Of a stretch of DNA of 35,253 nucleotides, positions 17,138-25,080 are shown one piece after another. The stretch spans positions 1-35,253 of the forward strand of contig WJMD01000081.1 in assembly GCA_014728125.1 (NCBI GenBank), read 5' to 3'. The DNA is from Candidatus Effluviviaceae Genus V sp. GTDB taxonomy: Bacteria; Joyebacterota; Joyebacteria; Joyebacterales; Joyebacteraceae. The notes under the pieces are model-generated. The model saw only the letters and a list, made by a program, of their open reading frames with translations, ran no database searches and was not told the origin of the DNA. Made by a program: the position numbers and the translations under genes. The stretch's first letter is position 1; each line of letters begins with the position of its first letter.

Positions 17138-17706
17138 TCCGCCTCCACCTCCTCGTACGCCCGTTTGATGGCGCGGACGTTCCCTTCCAGCACCTCCGGA
17201 CGGAAGCCGTGGGAGAACTTCTTCGTGATCTCGTCGATGACGCTGTCCAGCTCCAGAAGGGGTTCCACCTTGATGAGGGCCCCCAGCATCGGCGCGTTCG
17301 GAATGGGACGTCCGATCTCGTCGATGGCGATCCCGGTCGCATTGACGACGTAGAGCTTCCTGCCCTCGAATCCCAGGATCCTGCGGATCTCCGAAGCAGA
17401 ACGCGCCGTGTTGACGATGATGATGCCGTCGTCCGGCATGCCGTCTGCGACGTCGACCGCGGTCAGCAGCGTGTCATCGAGTACGATGACGATGCTCGGC
17501 GAGTAGATGGCGCAGTGAACGCGGATCGGATCCTCACTGATCCGCGTGAACCCACGCATCGGGGCGCCCATACGCTCCGGACCGTAGTCGGGGAAGCCCT
17601 GACTGTACTTCCCCTCCATCGCCGCAGCGCTCGCCAGGAGCAGCGCAGCTGTCTTCGCTCCCTGTCCTCCGCGGGCGTGCCAGCGAATCTCCAGCGGTGC
17701 AGACAT
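17134..17706 (-). CDS. porG: Pyruvate:ferredoxin oxidoreductase, gamma subunit
   Basis: The 190-residue product matches PorG: LEIRWHARGGQGAKTAALLLA, YSQGFPDYGPERMGAPMRGFTRI and the IVLDDTLL segment, with PNAPMLGALIKV near the C-terminus. Start: ATG at 17706 with GGGAGGAA about seven bases upstream; the longer frame to 17781 covers the promoter region and has no family match. First gene of porGDAB, with its own promoter at 17772-17800. Separate G, D, A and B genes are the archaeal or anaerobe-type layout, not the single fused enzyme of many bacteria. Confidence 0.94.
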   Translation of the reverse strand: MSAPLEIRWHARGGQGAKTAALLLASAAAMEGKYSQGFPDYGPERMGAPMRGFTRISEDPIRVHCAIYSPSIVIVLDDTLLTAVDVADGMPDDGIIIVNTARSASEIRRILGFEGRKLYVVNATGIAIDEIGRPIPNAPMLGALIKVEPLLELDSVIDEITKKFSHGFRPEVLEGNVRAIKRAYEEVEAE

Positions 17707-17771
17707 CAGGTTTCCTCCCTGACCGTAGTGACCGATCGGGCTTTCAAGACTCCCAGATAAATCAAGCCCTG

Positions 17772-17800
17772 ACGCTATCATCTGATGCTTGTGGGGTCAA
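17772..17800 (-). promoter_or_regulatory. Sigma-70-type promoter for porGDAB
   Basis: On the minus strand TTGACC (17800-17795) is followed after 17 bases by TAGCGT (17777-17772). It lies between recR and porG, 66 bases before the porG ATG. The same -35/-10 style recurs at 31127, 21664, 32510 and 33033. Confidence 0.55.
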
Positions 17801-17822
17801 CCGAAAACGCCCTGCGCGGGGA

Positions 17823-18428
17823 CTACTCCCGCATGTCGCGGCGTTCGTCGAGCGCGGTACCGAGCGTCAGTTCGTCGGCGAGGTCCAGCTCGCCGCCGAC
17901 GGGAAGTCCGCTCGCGGGACGGGTGACGCGGACCCCGTGGGGCGTCAGCAGGCGGCCGATATAGAGAGCGGTCGCCTCGCCCTCCGTCGTGGGGTTCAGC
18001 GCGAGGATAGCCTCCGAAAGCTCTCCTCCCCGAGCCCGCTCGATGAGGGTGTCCATCCTGAGGTCCTCGGGGCCGACCCCATCGAGCGGCGACAGGAGGC
18101 CGCCGAGCACGTGATACCGGCCCCGGTAGCGGCCGGTCCTCTCGATGGCCAGCACGTCGCTCGGACGTTCGACGACGCAGATGAGCGACGCGTCGCGCCG
18201 TTGGTCGCGGCAGATCGAGCAGACCTCGTCCTCCGTGAAGGCGCCGCAGACGGAGCACCTGAGCGTGCGCCTCCGCGCCTCGACGAGCGTCCGGGCGAGC
18301 TCACGGACCTCCGGTTCGTTCCGGTCCATGAGCTTGAGCGCGATGCGAGTGGCTGACTTCCGGCCGACGCCGGGCAGTGTGGAGAGCAGTCTGACGAGCC
18401 TCTCGAGTGTCTCGGGGAAGCCGAACAT
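17823..18428 (-). CDS. recR: Recombination mediator RecR
   Basis: RecR loads RecA at gaps with RecF/RecO. The 201-residue product has the helix-hairpin-helix LSTLPGVGRKSATRIALKL, a four-Cys zinc finger (C58, C61, C70, C73: CSVCGAFTEDEVCSIC) and a Toprim domain with VVERPSDVLAIE, HVLGGLLSPLDGVGP and ALNPTTEGEATALYI. All features are present. Start: ATG at 18428, 8 bases after the ybaB stop; the ribosome site is weak (TAGG overlapping that stop). Last gene of tadA-tRNAs-SRP-dnaX-ybaB-recR. Confidence 0.97.
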   Translation of the reverse strand: MFGFPETLERLVRLLSTLPGVGRKSATRIALKLMDRNEPEVRELARTLVEARRRTLRCSVCGAFTEDEVCSICRDQRRDASLICVVERPSDVLAIERTGRYRGRYHVLGGLLSPLDGVGPEDLRMDTLIERARGGELSEAILALNPTTEGEATALYIGRLLTPHGVRVTRPASGLPVGGELDLADELTLGTALDERRDMRE

Positions 18429-18436
18429 CGCGTGGC

Positions 18437-18751
18437 CTACATCGTGCCCGGAGGAATGGCCATGCCCGTCACCTTCGACATCTCCTCGGCGGCGAGCTTG
18501 TCGGATCGTTCCTTGGCGTCCCGGAGAGCCGAGACGAGAAGGTCCTCGAGCATCGACGCGTCACCGTCCTCGATGACCGACGGGTCGATAGAGACGCCCA
18601 GCACGTCACGCTGTCCGTTCATCGTGACGCTGACGGCGCCGCCGCCGGCCGTTCCCTCGACCTTCATGTCGGCCAGCGATGCGCGGACCTCCGCGACGCG
18701 CTTCTCGAGCTTCTGTGCTTCCTTGAGCATCTTCTGCAGGTTCTTCGCCAT
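18437..18751 (-). CDS. ybaB: YbaB/EbfC family nucleoid-associated protein
   Basis: The 104-residue product opens MAKNLQKMLKEAQKLEKRV, has the glycine-rich GTAGGGAVSVTMNGQ, and the VSIDPSVIEDGDASMLEDLLVSALRDA stretch typical of YbaB/EbfC, a small dimeric DNA-binding protein. Start: ATG at 18751 with GGGGAG eight bases upstream; the dnaX stop is 5 bases before. The place between dnaX and recR is conserved in many bacteria. Confidence 0.95.
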   Translation of the reverse strand: MAKNLQKMLKEAQKLEKRVAEVRASLADMKVEGTAGGGAVSVTMNGQRDVLGVSIDPSVIEDGDASMLEDLLVSALRDAKERSDKLAAEEMSKVTGMAIPPGTM

Positions 18752-18756
18752 GCGTT

Positions 18757-20445
18757 CTACTCCCCGTCAGAGGTCTCGGTCACTGAACCGTCGAACACCT
18801 CGACGATCCGCTCCACCATGGGGTCGCCGCCCACCGGCCTCTTCTCCGCAACGGGTTCGTTCGCGCCTGTCTCCTCCGCCTTCGTTCTCGGAGCGGCGGA
18901 GGAGAACTCCAGGCGGATCCGTACGCGACGGCCGAGCACCTCGTCCGCCGCCTCCCGGAGGATCCCCATGTTGTTCCCGTCGAGCAGCTGGTCGCGGTGG
19001 AACGGCGAGCCGTTCTCGATATGCACGACGAGTTCCTCGTCGCCGCCCCAGCGGGCCGCGGACTCGGCCAGCGACGCAGCCAGCCCCGGCTTGCGGCTGC
19101 GGACGGCCGAGACGACCCGCTCCCAGCTCGGTTCGGCCGGGCCGTCGGGCCTCGCCTCTCCCCGTCCAGCCACGACATCGTGGGAACGGCCCGCCCGCGC
19201 CTTCCCGCGGCCGGCCGCGGCGGACGTCTGCGTCCTCGGAGCCGCGCCGGGCTGCGACCGCTCCATGCGACGGCCCCGCGGACCGGCGCGACCCTCGGTC
19301 GTCCCGGTGCCGGAGGCGCCGCCGGAGAACGAGCGAACAATCTCATCGATGGCCACCGTCCGCGGCAGTCTGGCCATGCGCACGAGTGCCATCTCCACAA
19401 GCACACCCGGCTGCGTGCTCCAGCGCACGTTGCTCGCGGCCTCGGTGGCGATGTGCACCAGACGGATGAGGTCGTCCTCGCCGAGGGTCGAGGATGAGCC
19501 ATCCCGTGATCGGTACTCCTCGATCCGGCCCACGAGCCGCTCCGGATCGGGCGCCGTGCGGACGATGAGCAGGTTCCGGAGATGCTCCAGGAGGCCGTCG
19601 ATCAGGTCGCGCGGGTCGAACCCCGCGTCGAGCGCCTTCTCGAGAGCCTTGAGCGTTCCCGCGACGTCTCCGTCGGCGACGGCGTCGGACAGGGCGAAGA
19701 AGATCTCGCTGTCCGGGATACCGAGCACGTCGACGACGCTGTCGACGTCGATCGAGCCGCCCCCGACCGATATGAGCTGGTCGAGCAGACTCTCGGCGTC
19801 CCGCATACTGCCGTCGGCCCGGGTCGCAACGAGACGCAGGGCCGCGGGGTCGATCTCGATCTCCTCGGAGCGCGCGATCTCGCGCAGGCGCTCCTCGATC
19901 TCGGGCGTGGCGATGCGGTGGAAGTCGAAACGCTGACATCTCGAGAGGATCGTGTCCGGAATGCGGTTGGGCTCGGTCGTGGCGAGGATGAAGACGACGT
20001 GAGGCGGGGGCTCCTCGAGCGTTTTGAGGAGCGCGTTGAAAGCCTCACGGGTCAGCATGTGCGCCTCGTCGATGATGTAGATCTTCGTGCGGCCGGAGAG
20101 CGGGGCGTACTGCACGGTCTCTCGGATACCCCTGGCGTCCTCGATGCGCCGGTTCGAGGCGCCGTCGATCTCGATAACGTCCAGGCTCTTGCCGGATGAG
20201 ATCTCCCGGCACGCGTCACACTTTCCACAGGGCGATGGTGTGGGGCCCTGCTCGCAGTTCAATGCCTTCGCCAGAATGCGCGCGATCGTCGTCTTGCCGA
20301 CGCCGCGCGGTCCGGCGAACAGGTACGCGTGCGCAAGGCGGTCGGACGTGACCGCCGCCTCGAGCGTCACGACGACGTGGCGCTGCCCGACGACGTCGGC
20401 GAATGTCTCAGGACGCCACTTGCGTGCGAGGACGAGATAGGACAT
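18757..20445 (-). CDS. dnaX: DNA polymerase III subunit gamma/tau
   Basis: The 562-residue clamp-loader ATPase has Walker A GPRGVGKTT (45-53), four zinc Cys (C64, C73, C76, C79; CGKCDAC), Walker B with KIYIIDEAHML, the sensor-1 region VVFILATTEPNRIPDTILSRCQRF and DGSMRDAESLLDQ. Domain III follows to about 350, then a Gly/Arg/Ala-rich linker (about 380-440) and a C-terminal region of tau type. Start: ATG at 20445 with GGAGG four bases upstream. I did not see an obvious programmed frameshift (A-rich slippery run) for making gamma. It sits just downstream of the SRP RNA. Confidence 0.96.
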   Translation of the reverse strand: MSYLVLARKWRPETFADVVGQRHVVVTLEAAVTSDRLAHAYLFAGPRGVGKTTIARILAKALNCEQGPTPSPCGKCDACREISSGKSLDVIEIDGASNRRIEDARGIRETVQYAPLSGRTKIYIIDEAHMLTREAFNALLKTLEEPPPHVVFILATTEPNRIPDTILSRCQRFDFHRIATPEIEERLREIARSEEIEIDPAALRLVATRADGSMRDAESLLDQLISVGGGSIDVDSVVDVLGIPDSEIFFALSDAVADGDVAGTLKALEKALDAGFDPRDLIDGLLEHLRNLLIVRTAPDPERLVGRIEEYRSRDGSSSTLGEDDLIRLVHIATEAASNVRWSTQPGVLVEMALVRMARLPRTVAIDEIVRSFSGGASGTGTTEGRAGPRGRRMERSQPGAAPRTQTSAAAGRGKARAGRSHDVVAGRGEARPDGPAEPSWERVVSAVRSRKPGLAASLAESAARWGGDEELVVHIENGSPFHRDQLLDGNNMGILREAADEVLGRRVRIRLEFSSAAPRTKAEETGANEPVAEKRPVGGDPMVERIVEVFDGSVTETSDGE

Positions 20446-20481
20446 GAGGCCTCCGTTCGCGGGACGGCATCCGAACCCCCT

Positions 20482-20759
20482 GCTCTGGCACGCGTCTGTC
20501 TCGACGCCTCGACGCGGAGGGTCGCCGGCCAGTTGGCTCCGGCCAAGCGTCCCCGCGGCACATCGAACTGGCGGCTTACGGCTGCTGCCTCCCGGCCCTG
20601 ACCGGATTCACCGGGTCCGATTGCGCGGGACCTGACCCTCGACACCACTTCTCCGGCTCGCCTGCCGCGACTGAGGACGCCTCGGACAGATGTTCGACCC
20701 CGCTTGAGCGGATTGCGGGTTACAGGGCACCGCTGGCTCCCCGTCTAGCGTGCCAGAGC
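20482..20759 (-). ncRNA. ffs: Large (Bacillus-type) signal recognition particle RNA with Alu domain
   Basis: The minus strand contains the conserved SRP helix-8 core GGTCAGGGCCGGGAGGCAGC (around 20590-20610), with a GGGA tetraloop. Two stems flank it: ATCGGAC/GTTCGAT and GTCCCGCGCA/TGTGC..GGGAC. The 5' part carries Alu-domain sequences much like Bacillus scRNA: GACGGGGAGCCAGCGGTGCC, CTGTAACCCGCAATCCGCTC and GAAGTGGTGTCGAG. The ends pair perfectly over 12 bases (20748-20759 with 20482-20493). Beyond a short internal loop, an outer 8-base stem (20764-20771 with 20471-20478) may extend the precursor. Total about 278 nucleotides, so this is the large type, not the 4.5S form. Position between tadA/tRNAs and dnaX equals Bacillus. 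Confidence 0.93.
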
Positions 20760-20825
20760 GGGCGGGTTCGGTTGGAGGTCATCCGGAGGCCCGCCGCGTG
20801 AGCTGCGACGGGCCCCGGTGTCGTC

Positions 20826-20901
20826 TGGTGGAGATGAGCGGGTTCGAACCGCCGACCTCTGCCTTGCGAAGGCAGCGCTCTCCCAACTGAGCTACATCCC
20901 C
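20826..20901 (-). tRNA. tRNA-Ala(CGC)
   Basis: The minus-strand cloverleaf starts GGGGATGTAGCTCAGTTGG. The anticodon stem CTGCC/GGCAG encloses TTCGCAA (anticodon CGC), the T loop is TTCGAAC, and the acceptor end CATCTCC is followed by A and an encoded CCA (20828-20826). It lies 66 bases upstream of the SRP RNA. Confidence 0.95.
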
Positions 20902-20930
20902 ATGGGGTGTTCATTGTGGCCGTGCACGTC

Positions 20931-21020
<90 letters not shown>

Positions 21021-21035
21021 TGCACTCAAGCGGTC

Positions 21036-21125
21036 TGGCGGTGGGGGTGGGATTCGAACCCACGGTACCCAGAGGGTACAACGGTTTTCGAGACCGCCAC
21101 GATCGACCAGCTCCGTCACCCCACC
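21036..21125 (-). tRNA. tRNA-Ser(CGA)
   Basis: Acceptor GGTGGGG/CCCCACC, anticodon stem GCGGT/ACCGT with loop CTCGAAA (anticodon CGA), long variable arm (GTACCC-TCT-GGGTAC), T loop TTCGAAT, discriminator G and an encoded CCA. It lies 8 bases after the tadA stop and 15 bases before tRNA-Ser(GGA), so all are probably cotranscribed. Confidence 0.95.
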
Positions 21126-21133
21126 GGCGTTCG

Positions 21134-21610
21134 CTATCGCCTTCGGGAACGCAGCGACCGGAAGAACGAGGACACCAGGTCGCCGCATTCGTCCGCCATG
21201 ACTCCCGAGGTCAGGGCCACCCGATGGTTGAGGCGCGGATCATCCAGTGTGTTGGCGAGCGAGCCCGCGTACCCGGTCTTCGGGTCGGGACAACCGTAGA
21301 CGAGACGTTCCAGTCGGGCCAGCACGATCGCTCCCGCGCACATCGGGCAAGGCTCCATCGTAACGTAGAGCGTTGCCCGAGTCAAGCGCGGGACCCCGAG
21401 CGACCGGGACGCTGCGCCGATGGCGAGGACCTCGGCGTGCGCGGTCGGATCTCCCGTGGTCTCCGTCTGGTTCCGGCCGCGGCCGACGATGCGTCCGTCC
21501 TGGACGACGACCGCTCCGACGGGCACCTCGCCCTCATCATATGCGGCGCGCGCCTCGTCGAGTGCCGCCTCCATCCAGACGCTGTCGTCCCCCGAGACGC
21601 GTCCCCGCAT
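21134..21610 (-). CDS. tadA: tRNA-specific adenosine deaminase
   Basis: TadA converts A34 to inosine in tRNA-Arg(ACG). The 158-residue product has the deaminase signature: H58-A-E60 (TAHAEVLAI) and PCPMC (C88, C91; MEPCPMCAGAIVLAR), plus VPVGAVVVQDG and GRGRNQ. Start: ATG at 21610 with AAGGAG six bases upstream; it has its own promoter at 21664-21692. The substrate tRNA-Arg(ACG) is encoded at 32740. Upstream of tRNA-Ser, SRP RNA and dnaX, the position matches Bacillus yaaJ. Confidence 0.95.
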   Translation of the reverse strand: MRGRVSGDDSVWMEAALDEARAAYDEGEVPVGAVVVQDGRIVGRGRNQTETTGDPTAHAEVLAIGAASRSLGVPRLTRATLYVTMEPCPMCAGAIVLARLERLVYGCPDPKTGYAGSLANTLDDPRLNHRVALTSGVMADECGDLVSSFFRSLRSRRR

Positions 21611-21663
21611 CCTGCTCCTTCCCTGTCAGGCGACCCGCGGGCCGCACGATGCCGTTCGCGCCA

Positions 21664-21692
21664 AACCTATCGCGGCGGCGCCCCGTTGTCAA
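21664..21692 (-). promoter_or_regulatory. Sigma-70-type promoter for tadA-tRNA-SRP-dnaX unit
   Basis: TTGACA (21692-21687), a 17-base spacer and TAGGTT (21669-21664), in the 114-base gap between the diguanylate cyclase stop and the tadA start. The -35 is a perfect consensus match; the -10 matches at three positions. Confidence 0.6.
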
Positions 21693-21724
21693 TCGGTCGG
21701 GATGTGCAGGAAGGGGCGGGAGCT

Positions 21725-22696
21725 TCAGTTGAGCTGGCCCTCGCCGAAGACGACGATACGGTTGCGCCCGTTCGACTTGGCCCGGTAGAGCGCCTTGTCC
21801 GCGGCGTCTATGATCTCGCACTTGCCCGAGGCCTGCAGCGGGTAGGTCGCGACACCCGCGCTGATCGTCAGGCTGGCGCCCGCCATGACCTCCTCGCCGT
21901 CGAACTGCGTCTCGTCGACGAGCTTCCGGATCCGCTCCGCCATGCGGCGGGCGGAGTCGGTTCCGACCTCGGGGACGATGATGGCGAACTCCTCGCCGCC
22001 GTACCTCGCGACGTAATCGCAGCTTCTCGAGGAGTCCGTCAGGAGCCTGGAGATCTGCCTCAGGGCGAGATCGCCGGCGGGGTGTCCGTGCGAGTCGTTG
22101 TAGCGCTTGAAGTTGTCGATGTCGAGCATGATCAGGCTGACGACGCGGCCGTACCGGTCGGCGCGCGAGAGCTCGGTCTCGAGCAGCTGGTGGAAGAAGC
22201 GATGGTTGTAGAGGTCGGTCAGGCCGTCCTTCCTCGAGAGTTCCTTGTAGAACTCCCCCTCGGCGGCCTGCTGCTTGATCGTCCGTTCCTTGAGCGTGTT
22301 CTCGACGATGATCCTGATCTGGTCGATGTTGAACGGCTTCGTGATGTAGTCCCGCGCCCCGAGCTTCATCGATTCGACGGCCGTCTCCATCGAGGCGTAG
22401 CCCGTCATGACGATGACGTCGACGTCGTAGTTGAGCCCCTTCGCCGCCGCCACCACACCGAGTCCGTCGAGCTCCGGCATGACGATGTCCGTGATAACGA
22501 GCTCGTACTGTCCCTTCTCGAGCATCTCGACGGCCTCGCGTCCCGAGGACGCGAGGTCGATGTCGTAGCCCTGGTCCGCCAGGACCTCACGCAGGAACTG
22601 GCGCATGATCTCCTCGTCGTCGACGATGAGAATGCGCGGCCTGGTTTCACACTCGGCCCCCTCCATCTCGTGTCGGGGGCTTTCCTCGGGTGCCAT
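21725..22696 (-). CDS. Response regulator with REC and GGDEF domains (diguanylate cyclase)
   Basis: The N-terminal receiver domain (about 20-137) has ILIVDDEE, phospho-acceptor Asp in VITDIVMP (D70), MTGYAS and the switch Lys in ITKPF. After a helical linker comes a GGDEF domain (about 158-320) with DGLTDLYNHRFF, LDIDNFKRYND, the active-site RYGGEEF and a product-inhibition I-site RxxD (RSCD) five residues before it. It therefore should make cyclic di-GMP under phosphorelay control and be feedback-inhibited. The start overlaps the kinase stop: ATG 22696 (TGATG) or GTG 22699 (GTGA). The kinase encoded just upstream is the obvious phosphodonor, by inference. Confidence 0.94.
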   Translation of the reverse strand: MAPEESPRHEMEGAECETRPRILIVDDEEIMRQFLREVLADQGYDIDLASSGREAVEMLEKGQYELVITDIVMPELDGLGVVAAAKGLNYDVDVIVMTGYASMETAVESMKLGARDYITKPFNIDQIRIIVENTLKERTIKQQAAEGEFYKELSRKDGLTDLYNHRFFHQLLETELSRADRYGRVVSLIMLDIDNFKRYNDSHGHPAGDLALRQISRLLTDSSRSCDYVARYGGEEFAIIVPEVGTDSARRMAERIRKLVDETQFDGEEVMAGASLTISAGVATYPLQASGKCEIIDAADKALYRAKSNGRNRIVVFGEGQLN

Positions 22697-24879
22697 CACT
22701 GGACTACCTCGGTTCCCGTTGTCGCGTCCGCCTTCGTCGTCTCTCCGGTCGGCCTCGACCGCACGGCAGCGGGCAGGCGGATGGTGAATGTGGTTCCGAT
22801 GCCGATGTCGCTCTCGACGGAGATGCTCCCTCCGTGTTCTCTGATGATGCCGTAGCTGACCGAGAGGCCGAGCCCCGTCCCTGAGCCCGGTGAGCGCGTG
22901 CTGTAGAACGGTTCGAAGACGCGGGACAGGTTCTCTTCGCTGATGCCCATCCCCGTGTCGCTGAAGCTGACCGACACGCCGTTCGCACCGTCGTCCAGCA
23001 GCGCCCTGCCGGTGCGCACCGTGAGCCTGCCGCCGTCGGGCATGGCGTCGCGGGCGTTCATGATGATGTTCGCGAACGCCTGCTGCAGCTCGACGGTATC
23101 GGCTGATATCTTCGGCAGTTCGTCATCGAGCGATGTCTCGAGATGGATGCCGCGCATGGCCAGTTGGCTCGCTGTGAAGTCTATCGCTGTCCTGATGACG
23201 CCGTTCAGGCCGACGACGCGCATCGAACGACCGGAGGTCTCGGCGAACCTGACGAGACCTTCAACGATGCCCCGGCACCGCTGCGTCTCCCGCTCGATGT
23301 ACGTCATGTGCTCGGTGAGGCGTTCGAGCCCGTCCCTGTCGAGGCTCTCTCCGGCGCTCTTCAGTTTCTCGAGGTCGTACTGCGCATATCCCAGGATGCC
23401 CCCGAGCGGGCTGTTGAGCTCGTGGGCGACGCCGGCGGCGAGCTCTCCGACCGCCGCCAGCTTCCCGGACTCGATGATCTTCTCCTGCATCGAATGCAGC
23501 TCGCCGGTCCTCTCGCGGACCCGGTCCTCGAGCTCGGCGTTCAGTTCCTCCAGCTGTGCACGGGCCTCCTCGAGCTCCTCCGTGCGCTGCCTCACGCGCT
23601 TCTCGAGCTCCCGGTTCCAACCGGCGATCTGCTCGTTCGACGTCTCCAGCTGCTCGTAGAGCTCCGCCTTCTCCAGCGCGCGCGCCACCTGGCTTCCGAT
23701 GGTCCCGTAGAGCTCGGTGTCGCTCTCTCGGAAGGTCTTCGGCCTGGTCGCGACGATCGTGAGTGCGGCCGAGTCGGTGCCGGCGACCGAGAGAGGGAGG
23801 CTGATGCACCCGCGCGCCGCCAGCCCCCGCCGTTCGAGCTCCTTCAGGAGACCGTCGGGCAGCGGCGGGGAGCCGTCGCGTGCCAGATCCTCGGCTACCC
23901 TCGTCTCGCCGCTCTCCAGGACACCGTCGATCAGCGTCGTGCCCGGTCCACGCTCCATGACCGAGAACACCCTGCTCTCACCGTCGAGCACGGCGAGCGA
24001 CTGCCGTTCACCCTCGTGCCGGAAGGTCACGGCGAGACAGCCGATATCGACGAGAGGGCAGATGTGGTCTCTGAGGGACAGAACGATGTCGTCGCGGTGG
24101 ACGGCCGATGAGAGTCCCCGTCCGGTCGCGTTCAGCAGTTTGAGCTCATCGAGACGTCCGACGAGCGAACGTCCGGCGTCCCACAGCGTCCGCCCGGCTG
24201 CGCTCGATACCATGAGGACGACGGCCAGAAGCGGGAACGTCGCCTGGTCGTCGGGTCCGTACGACGCGATCATCAGGAGGGCCAACGGGAACATCGCGAG
24301 TTCGATGACGACGCCGCGCCCGGCCATCCACCGGACGTATCTGAGGAGCGGATTGGCATCGCTCTCATCGGTCGCCCGCGTGAAAAGGGACGCCACGGCG
24401 CTGAACGAGAAGAAGGTCACGGCGAAGCGGCCGACGTCTATCAGCTGCATCCCCTGCGGAGGCGTTCGTCCGCCCAGGAGCGAGTAGACGATGGCTGCGG
24501 CTCCGAGCGCCAGAACCTCCATCCCCGTGTCGCGGGCGGTGACGCGCCATCCACGGTGGAAGAAGATCCCCTCGAGCACGAGGCTCGTCGCGATCGCCAC
24601 CCACACGGCGACGTTGAGCCCGAAGAGACCGAGCGACGCCAGAAGAACGGCCGTGCCGAATGAGACGTAGATCCGCCGCCCGACAGGAAACGCGAAGACG
24701 CCCGTTCCTATCCCGAGGGCCGACATGATGCCGACGGCGCCCCAGTCCAGCCATTCCATCGTGCTGGTGGCCAGGATGACGACGGCCAGTCCGGAGACGG
24801 CCGTCAGCCACCAGCGCCCGGGCGTCCCGGTATCAGGCTCGTTCTCGATGCTCGCGATCGAGGCGGCGAGGTCGCTCAT
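22696..24879 (-). CDS. Membrane sensor histidine kinase (7-TM N-terminus, GAF, HisKA, HATPase)
   Basis: The 727-residue kinase has an N-terminal block of about seven hydrophobic segments (23-230), a GAF-like domain (about 240-405), a coiled coil rich in Glu/Arg (405-465), HisKA with the phospho-acceptor H486 (GVAHELNSPLGG), and a HATPase_c domain: N box FANIIMNARDAM (N608), G1 SDTGMGI (641-646) and G2 GTGLGLSVSYGI. The order suggests a sensor of membrane or cytoplasmic ligand state; the ligand is unknown. Start: ATG at 24879 with GAGGAA upstream. It is translationally coupled to the diguanylate cyclase and has a sigma-54 promoter at 24970-24985. Confidence 0.92.
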   Translation of the reverse strand: MSDLAASIASIENEPDTGTPGRWWLTAVSGLAVVILATSTMEWLDWGAVGIMSALGIGTGVFAFPVGRRIYVSFGTAVLLASLGLFGLNVAVWVAIATSLVLEGIFFHRGWRVTARDTGMEVLALGAAAIVYSLLGGRTPPQGMQLIDVGRFAVTFFSFSAVASLFTRATDESDANPLLRYVRWMAGRGVVIELAMFPLALLMIASYGPDDQATFPLLAVVLMVSSAAGRTLWDAGRSLVGRLDELKLLNATGRGLSSAVHRDDIVLSLRDHICPLVDIGCLAVTFRHEGERQSLAVLDGESRVFSVMERGPGTTLIDGVLESGETRVAEDLARDGSPPLPDGLLKELERRGLAARGCISLPLSVAGTDSAALTIVATRPKTFRESDTELYGTIGSQVARALEKAELYEQLETSNEQIAGWNRELEKRVRQRTEELEEARAQLEELNAELEDRVRERTGELHSMQEKIIESGKLAAVGELAAGVAHELNSPLGGILGYAQYDLEKLKSAGESLDRDGLERLTEHMTYIERETQRCRGIVEGLVRFAETSGRSMRVVGLNGVIRTAIDFTASQLAMRGIHLETSLDDELPKISADTVELQQAFANIIMNARDAMPDGGRLTVRTGRALLDDGANGVSVSFSDTGMGISEENLSRVFEPFYSTRSPGSGTGLGLSVSYGIIREHGGSISVESDIGIGTTFTIRLPAAVRSRPTGETTKADATTGTEVVQ

Positions 24880-24969
24880 GTGTGTTCCTCAAGCGTGCTG
24901 CGCGCGGTCCCTGTCCCGCATGGCATGACGGGCAGGGAATCCCGACGGTGGTCTTCCGGAGAACGTAAA

Positions 24970-24985
24970 TGCAAGTCCTGTGCCA
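24970..24985 (-). promoter_or_regulatory. Sigma-54 (RpoN) promoter for the kinase/diguanylate cyclase pair
   Basis: The minus strand reads TGGCACAGGACTTGCA, which fits the -24/-12 consensus TGGCAC-N5-TTGC with exactly ten bases between GG and GC. It predicts a start near 24959, leaving an untranslated leader of about 80 bases before ATG 24879. Sigma-54 promoters need an enhancer-binding activator, which is not encoded in the window. The 24880-25080 gap contains no other convincing element; a weak TGCGGC/GCCGCA hairpin just after the anti-sigma stop may be a terminator. Confidence 0.75.
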
Positions 24986-25080
24986 CGGTGGAGACAGTTG
25001 AAGGGGCCTCAGAGTGGCGGCTCAAGTGTGGGAATTACGGCATGATGTGCTTGCGGCGACCGCAGGGGCTGCCGCACCTC

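Noticed and set aside
15597-17342. Apparent N-terminal extension of PorA
   Set aside because: It crosses porD and porG in the wrong frame; a GTG at 16781 gives a normal PorA.
25020-25080. Rho-independent terminator after the anti-sigma gene
   Set aside because: Only a 6-bp TGCGGC/GCCGCA stem with a 13-base loop and no T tract; too weak to annotate.
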